A stretch of 32,320 nt of DNA from positions 1-32,320 of the forward strand of contig NZ_PYVW01000027.1 of assembly GCF_003056355.1 (NCBI RefSeq). The letters run 5' to 3'. Below are positions 18,693 through 27,135 of this stretch, piece after piece. Source of the DNA: Devosia naphthalenivorans. GTDB taxonomy: Bacteria; Pseudomonadota; Alphaproteobacteria; Rhizobiales; Devosiaceae. The notes under the pieces are model-generated. The model was not told the DNA's origin. It saw only the letters and a list, made by a program, of their open reading frames with translations, and made no database searches. How positions within the stretch are numbered: the stretch's first letter is position 1; each line of letters opens with the position of its first letter. The translations under genes were made by a program, and so were the position numbers.

Positions 18693-19774
18693 GGCGTTGC
18701 TCCATTCAGTTTGAGACCCGCTCCGAGTGCCACGGCATCGAGATCGCCTCGGTCAAACGCCTGCGGATAGGCACGCACCGCGTCATCGAAAGCAGCCTGC
18801 GCCTTGGCGGTATCGCCGAGCACCAGATAGGCGCGGACAAGTTGTGTCCACTCCTCAATGCTGCCGCCGCTTTCAGCAAGCCGCGTCGCCAGCCCCGAGA
18901 CCATCTGGCCGATCATCTCGGCCTGCTGGGTATCGGCCGGTGCCACGCCATCATTCTGCGCCACGGCGAGACCTTCACGCGCAGCACCAAGCCATGGCTC
19001 ATCGCCGGAGGAAAGCGCTAGTGCGGCGTTCCAGGCGTCAACCGCTTCCTTATAGCGCCCCAGACGTGTCAGCTCTGAGGCAAGATAGAGCCGGGACAGC
19101 ACATGACCGGGCTCGCTCGCGGCAGCGGCCGCCAGCAGTTCCATGGCTTCGGGCGAGCCGGCTCCGTCTGCTTCCAGCAGCAGCGCTTCCGCGAGGCTGG
19201 TACGCAGGTCTGCACTGGGTTCACCCAGTTCCAGCACGCGACGATAGGCTCGCGCTGCATCACCATAGCGCGCCATTTCGAGATAGACCGGCGCAATCAC
19301 CGTCCAGCCCCTCAGATCGTCGGGATTGGCGGTCAAGGCCGCTTCGATGCGTGTGACCGCAGATTCGAGATCGATTGCCGGTGCCGCCGCATCTGCTCGC
19401 TCGGCCAGGGGCTGGCTCGGCATGTCGGGACTTCCCAGAACCCCGTAGAGGCCCAGCGCCAGAACCGCTGTGCTCAAAATTCCGGCTACCAGCGGCCCAC
19501 GGCCCATGTCACGCAGTGTCCCTGCTGCGCGCCCGGCGTCTGCCTTGAGCTTCAAAATCTCCCGCGCCAACTCGCCCTTGGCGGCGATTGCCTCGGCTTC
19601 GCCCAGCTTGCCCGCGGCAAGATCGGCGTCGATCCCGGCGAGCACCACGCGAAAATGGCTGTTGGCATCGTCCAATTCAGCGGAGGTCGCGTTGACCGTG
19701 CGCGGGCCCGCCGCGTAGAAAAGTGCAGCGCACGCAATGGCGGTAACGGCAATGACGATTAACCAGAACAACAT
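18689..19774 (-). CDS. ccmI: Cytochrome c maturation protein CcmI (CycH type)
   Basis: A 361-residue apocytochrome chaperone of the haem lyase complex. Two membrane helices flank a cytoplasmic loop: MLFWLIVIAVTAIACAALFY at the N-terminus, and LVAGILSTAVLALGLYGVLG at about 95-115. The periplasmic part is TPR-like and alanine-rich (about 150-340), used to bind the C-terminal end of apocytochromes. The ATG at 19774 places the first helix at the N-terminus as in homologues; an open frame to 19849 adds a basic extension that is probably untranslated. It is the first gene of the ccm block, so the operon promoter should lie in the 123-bp divergent gap before 19898. Confidence 0.9.
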   Translation of the reverse strand: MLFWLIVIAVTAIACAALFYAAGPRTVNATSAELDDANSHFRVVLAGIDADLAAGKLGEAEAIAAKGELAREILKLKADAGRAAGTLRDMGRGPLVAGILSTAVLALGLYGVLGSPDMPSQPLAERADAAAPAIDLESAVTRIEAALTANPDDLRGWTVIAPVYLEMARYGDAARAYRRVLELGEPSADLRTSLAEALLLEADGAGSPEAMELLAAAAASEPGHVLSRLYLASELTRLGRYKEAVDAWNAALALSSGDEPWLGAAREGLAVAQNDGVAPADTQQAEMIGQMVSGLATRLAESGGSIEEWTQLVRAYLVLGDTAKAQAAFDDAVRAYPQAFDRGDLDAVALGAGLKLNGATP

Positions 19775-19897
19775 GAGCCTTGGACGCTTGGTGCCGGCGC
19801 GCGGCAAGATCGGGTCATGTATAAGCCTGCTACCGCTAAAAACCACCAAAACACGCGTGATTTGGACGGACGCATTGCCACAGGTTTCTCCCGCCGC

Positions 19898-20962
19898 ATG
19901 ACCCCTTCCCGCATCGACTTCGCTGTTTTGGGCGCAAGCCCCCAGGCGCGGCTGATTGCAGGGCTATTGGCCGGGAACCACAAGAAGTCGGTAATTTACC
20001 AGGGAGAGAGTCAATCGGGGTATCGGTTGCCGCGCGGCATCGATCTGTCCACAGCGCCCATCACTCGCCCCGAAACGTGGGCGCGGCTGGGGGAAGGCAC
20101 ACCCGAACTGCGTAAACTCATCGCCCGCATTGGCGGACGAAACGGAATGTCGCGCGTCGATCCGATCTTTCAGGCCCACACCGCGGCGGGGATGGACGTC
20201 GTGGGGCATATCCGCCACATGGCCCAGGCGTTCGATGTTTCTGCAGAGCGCGTGCCCCGCCACCTGCTGAGTACGGGTCACCAGGGCGTGCTGTTTCGGG
20301 ACGCCTTCTTGCTCCATCGCGCCAGTCTTGAGCCGGTTCTGGATCGATGGCTATCATCTCTGGGGGTGCAGCGGCTGGAAATGAATGCCCAACTGCGCCT
20401 GCGGCCCGATGGCAGCGCAGAAGCGTTTCTTGCGGACCAGCAGTTTGAAATCGCGCAGACCGTTCTGGCGGATGACCAAGCGATCATCACGCATTTGCCC
20501 GCCGAAGCGTGGCCCGCGTCCATCACGGCACAAACCGCCAGCAGCCTGTTGCTCGAGCCGAGCAGACCTCTTGCAACAACGCTCCGCCATCAGCTCGACC
20601 ACGGTATCACGCTCACCCATCATGCCCGCGGCGGCATCCTGGCAATGGGCTCGGGGACAATCGAACAGGTCAGCGAGGCAACCCAGTCGCTGGTTGGCAA
20701 CGATCACAACATGCGTCAGGCGGGGCAATCGAGCTACCAACGCATCGCCACCAGAGATGGCGCTCCCGTGGTCGGACGCTTAGGCGGCACAGGCCTCGAC
20801 ATCATTGCCGGCTTCGGCACCACAGGCGCTTTCTTCGCAACGGCCCTCGCCCGTTGGCTCGCGGGCGTGGCAAGCGAAGCGGAAAACACCTGGTTCGCGG
20901 CACGGCTGGTCGATCGTGATTCCGTAAACTCGGTGGTTGCCGATTGGGGCGCCATGGGATGA
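19898..20962 (+). CDS. DAO-like FAD oxidoreductase with degenerate nucleotide-binding motif
   Basis: A 354-residue protein resembling D-amino-acid oxidase/sarcosine oxidase beta-type flavoproteins. This is clearest at the C-terminus, where GLDIIAGFGTTGAFFATALA matches the region that closes the FAD site. The N-terminal Rossmann motif, normally GxGxxG, reads GASPQA (residues 12-17), and the usual acidic residue and GGAS segment are not recognisable. It may bind FAD unconventionally or not at all. I chose the ATG at 19898, which puts the beta strand RIDFAVLG at the start; an upstream ATG at 19817 would add 27 unlikely residues and crowd the divergent ccmI promoter. The stop overlaps the next start as ATGA, so the two products probably form a complex. 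Confidence 0.6.
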   Translation: MTPSRIDFAVLGASPQARLIAGLLAGNHKKSVIYQGESQSGYRLPRGIDLSTAPITRPETWARLGEGTPELRKLIARIGGRNGMSRVDPIFQAHTAAGMDVVGHIRHMAQAFDVSAERVPRHLLSTGHQGVLFRDAFLLHRASLEPVLDRWLSSLGVQRLEMNAQLRLRPDGSAEAFLADQQFEIAQTVLADDQAIITHLPAEAWPASITAQTASSLLLEPSRPLATTLRHQLDHGITLTHHARGGILAMGSGTIEQVSEATQSLVGNDHNMRQAGQSSYQRIATRDGAPVVGRLGGTGLDIIAGFGTTGAFFATALARWLAGVASEAENTWFAARLVDRDSVNSVVADWGAMG

Positions 20963-23007
20963 AGGAGCAACCATATCGCCTCGCGTCGGATGCGCGTCAC
21001 TTTGCCGGCACCGCGATCAGCCGCAACCGCCCTCTGAAGTTCAAACTGAACGGCCAGACCATATCGGGCTTCGCCGGCGACACTGTTTTGAGCGCGGTAT
21101 TGGCATCGGGTTATGATGCGGCAGGCTTGCGCAGCGGACCGCCCATCGGCTTGACGCAACGGCATGCGCCTCCCATCTTTCCGTCCGCCCACCACCGCGA
21201 TCCAGCACGAGCACTACCGATGGAGCGAACCCCCGCCACCGATGGCGCGGACTACCTGACACCGGGCGCCAGCAGAATTTCAAAGCTTGGCCTGGCCATG
21301 TCGCGCTTACGGGGATCACGCTCACTGGGGCTGAACCTTGATGTCCCCGCCACCATGCAGCGTCCGTGGCTGCATGGTGGCGCCGAGATCGGCTCCGAAA
21401 CCGACATGGTGATCGTTGGCGGCGGCATCTCTGGGATGACAGCGGCCGTCGCCGCCGCAAAAGCCGGCCTCCGCGTCATTCTCGTGGAAGCAAGCCTGCA
21501 TCTTGGTGGGCATGCACGGCTCTTTGGCTCCCAGGAGGGCGAGGAGACACCCGACCAGAGCATTATGCGCCTAGTAGCTGCCATCGCACAGGACCAGACC
21601 ATTGTGGTCATGCCGGGCACCCAAGCCATCGCTGCGCGCCCCGGTGCCGTTCGCGTGCATGGCGTTACCATTATCGATGGCAAGCCTGTCGCTCGTACGC
21701 AGGATCTCCATGCGCCCCATATTGTCCTTGCCACAGGCGTCATCGAGAGGCTGCCCATCTTTGCCGGCAACAGACTGCCCGGTGTTACGACCACTCTGGA
21801 GGCCTATAGCCTCGCAAGCCAATTCGGCGTCTGGCCCGGCAAGACGGCGCTCCTCGCGACCGTCACCAACGCTGCTTACCGGCTGGCCGTGCTGGCCGCC
21901 GATGGCGGCGTAAAGGTTTCACGCATCATCGATGGACGCCCCGCCCCGCAATCACGCTTCATCGAATTCGCCAAGGCCTACGGCATTACGATGGCAGCCG
22001 GCACCATTCCAGGAGCGGCCACCCTCGCCGCAAAGCAACGGCAAATATCCCTCACTCCGCACTCGGCATTCCACCACCTGCCTCAAGCCGAACCGGCACT
22101 TGTAGCGGATCGGATCATCCTGTGTGGTGGCTGGCAGCCGGACCTTACGCTCTGGCATATGGCCGGTGGAGAGAGCCGGTGGAATGAGGGAACCCGGCGG
22201 CTCGATCCTGTCCTCAGCGGTCCCCCTGGCATGGCGTTGGCTGGAAGCGCTGCGGGCTATCTCAGCGGTCACGCCTGCTTGAAAAGCGGCAAGGACGCCG
22301 TGGCACAGGCGCTTGGCCGCCGCCGAAGAATTGTAGAAGAGCGCTTGATCGATCCGATGTATGAAACGCCGGATGGCCCCACACCGATTGCCGCAAACGC
22401 CCAGGCCGACGCGGCACCGGCATTCCTCGATAGCGGCCAGAGCTATATCGAGCGCCCCGAACAACAGCACGCCCGCTGGCCGGGTTGGCTCCCGTTCGTC
22501 AAATCGACGCAAGCCTGGTCACTGGCCGACATGCCCCAGCCGCTCGCCATTGCCGATATCGCAGCAGGAACCCAGTTGGGCACAATTCCGGCCCAGAGCG
22601 CCGGAATTGTCGCGCAGGAACGCGTGGCGCTCATCCCAATAGCCACAGGACCGCGCACCACCGCGACCGCGCCCGACACGTCGCACTATCTGGTGCCCGG
22701 CTATCTCGCGGGACGTTTCGGTACCGGAAGCATCACCTGCGCCATCGCTCCGCTGGAAAAGCGCAGGCTGGAAGTGGGCGCCCTGGTCTACGCCGATGCC
22801 GACGAAAAGAGCCCCTTCAAGGCCATCGGGGTCGTGGTACGCGTGGGTGATATCGGCGCCGCGGCCTTGTTTGCGGCCTCAACCCAATCGGCCCCAACCG
22901 CCTATGTGCGGGAGGACAGCCGCTCCATCGCCGTCAGCGTGATCGGCCCCTACTCGGCCTCGATGAGCCTAGACGCGTCGCTCGGCAGCGGCCCGGGCGC
23001 GTCGTAG
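20959..23007 (+). CDS. Sarcosine oxidase alpha-like NAD/FAD oxidoreductase lacking the C-terminal folate-type domain
   Basis: A 682-residue protein. An N-terminal beta-grasp domain resembling SoxA/HcnA (KFKLNGQTISGFAGDTVLSA, about 27-46) contains no cysteine in its first 100 residues, so it cannot hold a 2Fe-2S cluster there. A dinucleotide-binding oxidoreductase domain follows, with DMVIVGGGISGMTAAVAAAK (about 149-168) and ILATGVIERLP-like segments. Full SoxA proteins are near 1,000 residues and end in a glycine-cleavage-T-like domain; here only ~220 residues of weakly matching sequence follow. The substrate is unknown. The start at 20959 forms an ATGA overlap with the upstream flavoprotein. 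Its end overlaps the convergent gene 22969-24177 by 39 bp. Confidence 0.65.
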   Translation: MKEQPYRLASDARHFAGTAISRNRPLKFKLNGQTISGFAGDTVLSAVLASGYDAAGLRSGPPIGLTQRHAPPIFPSAHHRDPARALPMERTPATDGADYLTPGASRISKLGLAMSRLRGSRSLGLNLDVPATMQRPWLHGGAEIGSETDMVIVGGGISGMTAAVAAAKAGLRVILVEASLHLGGHARLFGSQEGEETPDQSIMRLVAAIAQDQTIVVMPGTQAIAARPGAVRVHGVTIIDGKPVARTQDLHAPHIVLATGVIERLPIFAGNRLPGVTTTLEAYSLASQFGVWPGKTALLATVTNAAYRLAVLAADGGVKVSRIIDGRPAPQSRFIEFAKAYGITMAAGTIPGAATLAAKQRQISLTPHSAFHHLPQAEPALVADRIILCGGWQPDLTLWHMAGGESRWNEGTRRLDPVLSGPPGMALAGSAAGYLSGHACLKSGKDAVAQALGRRRRIVEERLIDPMYETPDGPTPIAANAQADAAPAFLDSGQSYIERPEQQHARWPGWLPFVKSTQAWSLADMPQPLAIADIAAGTQLGTIPAQSAGIVAQERVALIPIATGPRTTATAPDTSHYLVPGYLAGRFGTGSITCAIAPLEKRRLEVGALVYADADEKSPFKAIGVVVRVGDIGAAALFAASTQSAPTAYVREDSRSIAVSVIGPYSASMSLDASLGSGPGAS

Positions 23008-24177
23008 CGTCTCGGCATATTCCGGATTGAAGCGGATTTCCGCCATCTTGATCGCAGCGTCGAGCCGGGCGGAGACCACTGGATCGGCGGGGTTTTGGCG
23101 ATACAGATCCATATTGCGCTGCAGGTAATGTTCGAGCGTCTGGGCCGATTGGCTCCAGACTTGGTCAAACGTCGCGTTCAACGCTAATGAATCGCGACAT
23201 GCCCGAACCGCGGCCAGCAGATAGACGCCGTTGATGGCGGCCAGCAAATGGTCGCTGTCCAGCCTGTCCGACGTGCCCTCGCGACCGCGGCGCAACGCCA
23301 GGTTGATGTCGGGCACCACCTCGCGCAGGCGGGGCTCGATACCATCAGAGGCCTGCTTGGTGATGGACGACAGCATGCCCGCCCAGCGGCTGCCGCGCGC
23401 AAATTCGATATAGCCGGAAAGCGCGCGAACCAGCCGGTGGAAACGGTCCAGCGCCCGGCATACCAGATCGATGTCGCTAAAAGTCCCGCTACTGGGCCCG
23501 AGCAAACGAATTTGGTTCTGCGCATGCGCCAGGATGGCTTCCACTAGCGGAGTGAAACCGCTGCGCGCCACTGCCACCTCCGTGCCGTTGCTGGAAATCT
23601 TGATCGCCGCAGCCACGAGGCGCGTCGGATTGGCGACATGCCCAAGCGCTGCATGAAACAGCGATGCGGCCAGCGAGGGATCCTGCAGCGGCATGGATTG
23701 CAGCGCGGTTGCCACCGCCGCATCATCCGTCATGGTATTGAGCGTGCGCCCGAAGGTCTGCGCCTTGCCCAGCAATGTCCTGCCCCGCAAGGCATTCAGC
23801 AGCGCCGGCATGGCCGCGCGCTGATCTTCACCGCCCAGCATGGCGCGCAGCCGCAGCGCTTCTTCCGCATCCCGCCCCGCCCGGGCAAGTGCCTCCTTCA
23901 TGCGCGCCATAACCTGCGGCATGATGGCTTCGAGCTGGCTGGCGTCAAACGAGCCAGCCTCCACGGCGTCTCGCGGGATCAGGTCGGGGCAAAGGTCACG
24001 ATAGACCCAAACCCAGCCCACCCGGGCATAATCCCGCGCCACACACCCGGCAAAACTCAAGCTTGCCGGATCTTCCACGATCACGGGTTCGATCAATCCG
24101 GCAAAGGGCAAAGGCGCACCGCGGCCACGCGCCGTCTCGACTGGAAGCGTTTCTGATCGGTTTGTGGCTTGGGACAT
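22969..24177 (-). CDS. Unrecognised 402-residue protein
   Basis: I do not recognise this family. The product is soluble-looking, with no signal peptide or membrane helix, rich in alanine, leucine and arginine, and probably largely helical. Segments such as PALLNALRGRTLLGKAQTFG and LAASLFHAALGHVANPTRLV look like structured helices, and the C-terminus is basic (TLRRARAAAERRV). The ATG at 24177 follows an in-frame TTG at 24180; no strong ribosome site is visible. Coding is supported by a 1.2-kb open frame filling the gap between flanking genes. It is co-oriented with, and 74 bp downstream of, the lipoprotein gene, and its 3' end overlaps the convergent oxidoreductase by 39 bp. Confidence 0.8.
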   Translation of the reverse strand: MSQATNRSETLPVETARGRGAPLPFAGLIEPVIVEDPASLSFAGCVARDYARVGWVWVYRDLCPDLIPRDAVEAGSFDASQLEAIMPQVMARMKEALARAGRDAEEALRLRAMLGGEDQRAAMPALLNALRGRTLLGKAQTFGRTLNTMTDDAAVATALQSMPLQDPSLAASLFHAALGHVANPTRLVAAAIKISSNGTEVAVARSGFTPLVEAILAHAQNQIRLLGPSSGTFSDIDLVCRALDRFHRLVRALSGYIEFARGSRWAGMLSSITKQASDGIEPRLREVVPDINLALRRGREGTSDRLDSDHLLAAINGVYLLAAVRACRDSLALNATFDQVWSQSAQTLEHYLQRNMDLYRQNPADPVVSARLDAAIKMAEIRFNPEYAETLRRARAAAERRV

Positions 24178-24254
24178 CAACGCAATAATGTGAGGATCGG
24201 CTGGATCCGCACATTAGCGCGCGATGGTAAACAATCCCTACCTTGCCAAAAGGC

Positions 24255-24734
24255 TTAGGCGGCGCCCTGCTCCACCGTCCAGTTGCCGTTCTGCTCGCGG
24301 CAGGCGGTACCCTTCTTGGTGAATTCCTGCCCGCCGATTTTCACCGTGTGGGTGAAGTCGCGGCAATCGAGGTTGTTGACGCGCACATAGGGGCCAACAC
24401 CCACCGAACCCGTGGTGCCGTTGTCACCCGTCCAGGCGCGCGGGGCACCGGGCCGGCCGAACTGCAGTGCATAGAACTGCGCGCTGTTGGCCTGGGCCGT
24501 ATCCTTGGCGGTCATGCGCGACACCGCGCCGGCATCCACGAACCCGTTGGCAACGCTCGTCGTCAGCAACGCCTGCTGGGTGGTCTGGGCCGGCGTCGGC
24601 ACCACCGGCTGCGTCACCACCGGCGCTGGGGCCACCGCCACGGGGGCCTGATAAACCTGGCTAGGTCCAGTGCTGGAGCAGGCAGCCAGGGTCAAAGCGA
24701 GCAACGGGGAAGCAAGGAGAGCGGTGCGATTCAT
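24255..24734 (-). CDS. Outer-membrane-type lipoprotein with 17-kDa surface-antigen-like C-terminus
   Basis: A 159-residue lipoprotein precursor. The signal peptide MNRTALLASPLLALTLAAC ends in a clear lipobox with Cys19 as the acylated residue. A proline/valine-rich spacer (about 28-50) is followed by a C-terminal domain containing LDCRDFTHTVKIGGQEFTKK and GTACREQNGNW. That pattern, two cysteines around a short beta hairpin, is seen in the C-terminal part of rickettsial 17-kDa surface-antigen-type proteins; the match is by eye. AAGAGAT lies just upstream of the ATG. It follows feuQ by 58 bp in the same orientation and may be co-transcribed. Confidence 0.8.
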   Translation of the reverse strand: MNRTALLASPLLALTLAACSSTGPSQVYQAPVAVAPAPVVTQPVVPTPAQTTQQALLTTSVANGFVDAGAVSRMTAKDTAQANSAQFYALQFGRPGAPRAWTGDNGTTGSVGVGPYVRVNNLDCRDFTHTVKIGGQEFTKKGTACREQNGNWTVEQGAA

Positions 24735-24792
24735 GTGTTCAATCTCTTAAGCTATGGAGAAGCTCTTGTTGGCGCATTACGGCGAAAGTGCG

Positions 24793-26169
24793 TCAGGCAG
24801 CAGCCGGTTTGCTGATGCCTCCCAGGCGGGCAGTTGGCAAGCGTAGTTCCACCAACAATCCCCCCAGTGCCGAGCGTTTCAGCGCCAGGCTACCACCGTA
24901 GACATCTACCAGTTCCTTCACGATATCGAGCCCCAAGCCGCTACCGGGCGTTTTCTCGTCCAGCCTGACACCGCGACGCAACACTTTTTGCGCATCTTCT
25001 TCGCTGAGGCCCGGTCCATTGTCGTCGATACGGATCAACAGCATGGCTCCCGTATCACTGCGCTCACTCGAAAGCCGCACACCGACCTGCCCCTTGGACC
25101 ATTTGCAGGCATTGTCGAGCAGATTTCCCGCCATTTCCTCCAGATCCGCCTCATCCCCCCGGAACCAGGGCAGCGAAGCGTCCGGGCGCTGGAAAGCAAT
25201 CGTCACGCCAGGGTGAATCTTGCGCATCACCCGGGTCAGCCGCAGCATGATCATCGTGCTGTCAGCCTTCTTGCCCACCACCGATGTACGTGCCGCCAGC
25301 CTTGCGCGCTCGAGATAAGTCGACACCATCGAGCTCATCTTCTCGCTCTCGGCGAGCACCACGTCGGCCAGAGCGCCCTTCTTGCTCGCCGCCTCGTTGC
25401 GCAGCACCGCAATGGGTGTCTTGAGCCCATGCGCCAAATTGCCGACCTGGTTGCGCGCCCGCTCGATGATCTGCACGTTCGAGCGCAGCAGTTCGTTGAC
25501 CTCTTCGGCGAGGGGCGCAATCTCGCGCGGATAGGTGCCGGTCACGGCGACGCTCTCGCCCTCGCGCACGCTCTCTATAGCCTGGCTCAGCCGCGAAATG
25601 GGCCGCATGGCGAAGCGCGCGACGATCGCGCTCATGATCGCCAGCATCACGCCCACGGCTCCCAAAACGATGAAGGTTTGTCCGCGAAAGCCTTCTACCA
25701 GTTCAAGAATTTCGCTGAGATTGCCGGTGACCACGATCTGGTAGGTGCGCGGCGCCAGCGTCACCGTGCGCTCCACCACCCGCAGGCGCGTACCGAACGC
25801 GTCATCAACAATGGCAGTGCGGCGGCCTCGCGCATCAGGCGGCCCCATCATCGCTGGCACATCGATGCCAACCACCGAAGTCGAAAGATTATACAGGGTG
25901 CCGTCGGCGTCGCGGATCATCCAGTACCAACCCGAGCGCGGCCGGTCGAACCGCGGGTCCGTCACCCGGATCTCATCGCTCAACGGGTCGCCCGTTTCAA
26001 GAAGCGCCGCCGTCAGGCTCTCCACCTGGAAATCCAGCGAATCCGCGAGGGAATTGTCCAGCGCTCTCGAATAGAGGTCAGTCAGCAGAAACCCGGTCGC
26101 CACCAGCGCGACCACCAGCCAACCCGCCGAAAGCCAGAACAAGGATGCTGCGATGGAACCCTTACGCAT
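24793..26169 (-). CDS. feuQ: FeuQ-like sensor histidine kinase
   Basis: A 458-residue inner-membrane kinase. Helices at about 11-30 and 165-185 flank a periplasmic sensor of ~135 residues. A HAMP segment follows, then a HisKA domain with His247 in NLAHGLKTPIAVLRNEA, the HGLKTP form typical of PhoQ/FeuQ kinases. The HATPase domain has NLLDNACKWSKG, DDNGPGLSEEDAQKVLRRGV and GSGLGLDIVKEL. The name rests on its neighbours: a FeuP-like regulator and a small secreted FeuN-like protein lie directly upstream. In Sinorhizobium this system controls export of periplasmic cyclic glucans and is needed for symbiosis. The 281-bp gap from feuP is filled with palindromic repeats. Confidence 0.85.
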   Translation of the reverse strand: MRKGSIAASLFWLSAGWLVVALVATGFLLTDLYSRALDNSLADSLDFQVESLTAALLETGDPLSDEIRVTDPRFDRPRSGWYWMIRDADGTLYNLSTSVVGIDVPAMMGPPDARGRRTAIVDDAFGTRLRVVERTVTLAPRTYQIVVTGNLSEILELVEGFRGQTFIVLGAVGVMLAIMSAIVARFAMRPISRLSQAIESVREGESVAVTGTYPREIAPLAEEVNELLRSNVQIIERARNQVGNLAHGLKTPIAVLRNEAASKKGALADVVLAESEKMSSMVSTYLERARLAARTSVVGKKADSTMIMLRLTRVMRKIHPGVTIAFQRPDASLPWFRGDEADLEEMAGNLLDNACKWSKGQVGVRLSSERSDTGAMLLIRIDDNGPGLSEEDAQKVLRRGVRLDEKTPGSGLGLDIVKELVDVYGGSLALKRSALGGLLVELRLPTARLGGISKPAAA

Positions 26170-26236
26170 GGGTCAGCGCAGACGCTAGAGATACGTCACG
26201 CCGACATCGCAGTCGGCACCCTCTCCCGCCATCCGC

Positions 26237-26315
26237 GGCGTCATTCCCGCGAAGGCGGGAATCCCACTAATGCGCTGAAGTGAAGTGAGATTCCCGCCTT
26301 CGCGGGAATGACGCC
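26237..26315. repeat. REP-type palindromic doublet (perfect 27-bp inverted repeat)
   Basis: Bases 26237-26263 and 26289-26315 are exact reverse complements over 27 positions, separated by a 25-base spacer. Each arm is itself a small palindrome around TTCCCGC...GCGGGAA. This is the layout of paired REP units. A single related unit lies at 166-188. Confidence 0.85.
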
Positions 26316-26329
26316 GTGTGACCAAAGTA

Positions 26330-26368
26330 AACAGTTCCCCCTTGCGGGCAGGGACCAAGGGGACTGTT
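26330..26368. repeat. Second palindromic unit between feuP and feuQ
   Basis: An imperfect inverted repeat: AACAGTTCCCCCTTG (26330-26344) against CAAGGGGACTGTT (26356-26368), with a small bulge and an 11-base loop. Its sequence is unrelated to the neighbouring REP doublet. Confidence 0.6.
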
Positions 26369-26410
26369 CACTGTGGCCGCATGCCCCAGATTTATCCTGC
26401 TCACCAGGCT

Positions 26411-26433
26411 GCCCTCGGGCTTGACCCGAGGGC
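26411..26433. repeat. Third palindromic unit, 17 bp past the feuP stop
   Basis: GCCCTCGGG and CCCGAGGGC form a perfect 9-bp stem with a CTTGA loop. It lies just downstream of the minus-strand feuP stop and could act as a 3'-end structure. No T-tract follows, so efficient termination is doubtful. Confidence 0.65.
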
Positions 26434-26450
26434 CACATTCCGCAAACACG

Positions 26451-27110
26451 CTAATCTTCCGCGATCTGATAGCCCAAGCCACGCACGGTCTGGATACAAT
26501 CTTCCGGCAATTTCTTGCGTAGCCGCCCGACAAACACCTCGATCGTGTTGCTGTCGCGGTCGAAGTCCTGGTCATAAAGATGCTCGGTCAACTCAGTGCG
26601 CGAAATGACCTTGCCCTTGTGGTGCATGAGGTAGCTCAAAAGGCGCAGTTCGTGGCTGGTCAGCTTCACTGACTGCCCATCCACTGTCACCCGGCCCGAG
26701 CGCGAATCCAGCCGCACCGAACCCGAAACGATCTCGTTCGATGCCAGTCCCGCCGCCCGCCGCACCAGCGCCCGGATACGCGCCAGCACTTCTTCCATGT
26801 GGAAGGGCTTGGCGACATAATCGTCTGCCCCTGCGTCGATCCCCTGCACCTTGTCGCTCCAGCGGTCGCGCGCCGTCAGCAGCAGCACAGGCGTGGTCTT
26901 GCCAGCGCGCCGCCATTCTTCGAGCACGGAAAGCCCGTCCATCTGCGGCAGGCCAATATCTAGTACAATGGCATCATAGGGTTCGGTGTCGCCCAGGAAG
27001 TGCCCCTCTTCCCCATCAAACGCCACGTCCACCGCATAACCAGCCTCGGTCAGCGCTTCCTTGAGTTGCCGATTAAGATTGGTGTCGTCTTCGACAACAA
27101 GAATTCGCAT
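26451..27110 (-). CDS. feuP: FeuP-like response regulator (OmpR/PhoB family)
   Basis: A 219-residue regulator. Its receiver domain has Asp8/Asp9, phospho-acceptor Asp51 (AIVLDIGLPQMDGLSVLEEW) and Lys101 (DDYVAKPFHMEEVLARIRAL). The winged helix includes VKLTSHELRLLSYLMHHKGK and ends TIEVFVGRLRKKL...VRGLGYQIAED. These stretches closely resemble rhizobial FeuP as I know it. It starts at ATG with a GGGGGA-type ribosome site. The FeuN-like gene ends 25 bp upstream and the kinase follows after 281 bp of repeats. Confidence 0.87.
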   Translation of the reverse strand: MRILVVEDDTNLNRQLKEALTEAGYAVDVAFDGEEGHFLGDTEPYDAIVLDIGLPQMDGLSVLEEWRRAGKTTPVLLLTARDRWSDKVQGIDAGADDYVAKPFHMEEVLARIRALVRRAAGLASNEIVSGSVRLDSRSGRVTVDGQSVKLTSHELRLLSYLMHHKGKVISRTELTEHLYDQDFDRDSNTIEVFVGRLRKKLPEDCIQTVRGLGYQIAED

Positions 27111-27135
27111 CTGGTCCCCCGCACGCAGCGCCGTG

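Noticed and set aside
19817..19897. Upstream ATG for the DAO-like gene
   Set aside because: It would add 27 residues before the first beta strand and leave almost no space for the divergent ccmI promoter. It remains possible.
20959..21260. 2Fe-2S ferredoxin domain in the SoxA-like protein
   Set aside because: The beta-grasp fold is recognisable but there is no cysteine in the first 100 residues, so no cluster can be bound there.
26237..26433. CRISPR-like repeat cluster
   Set aside because: The units are different palindromes, not regularly spaced direct repeats with unique spacers, and no cas gene is near.
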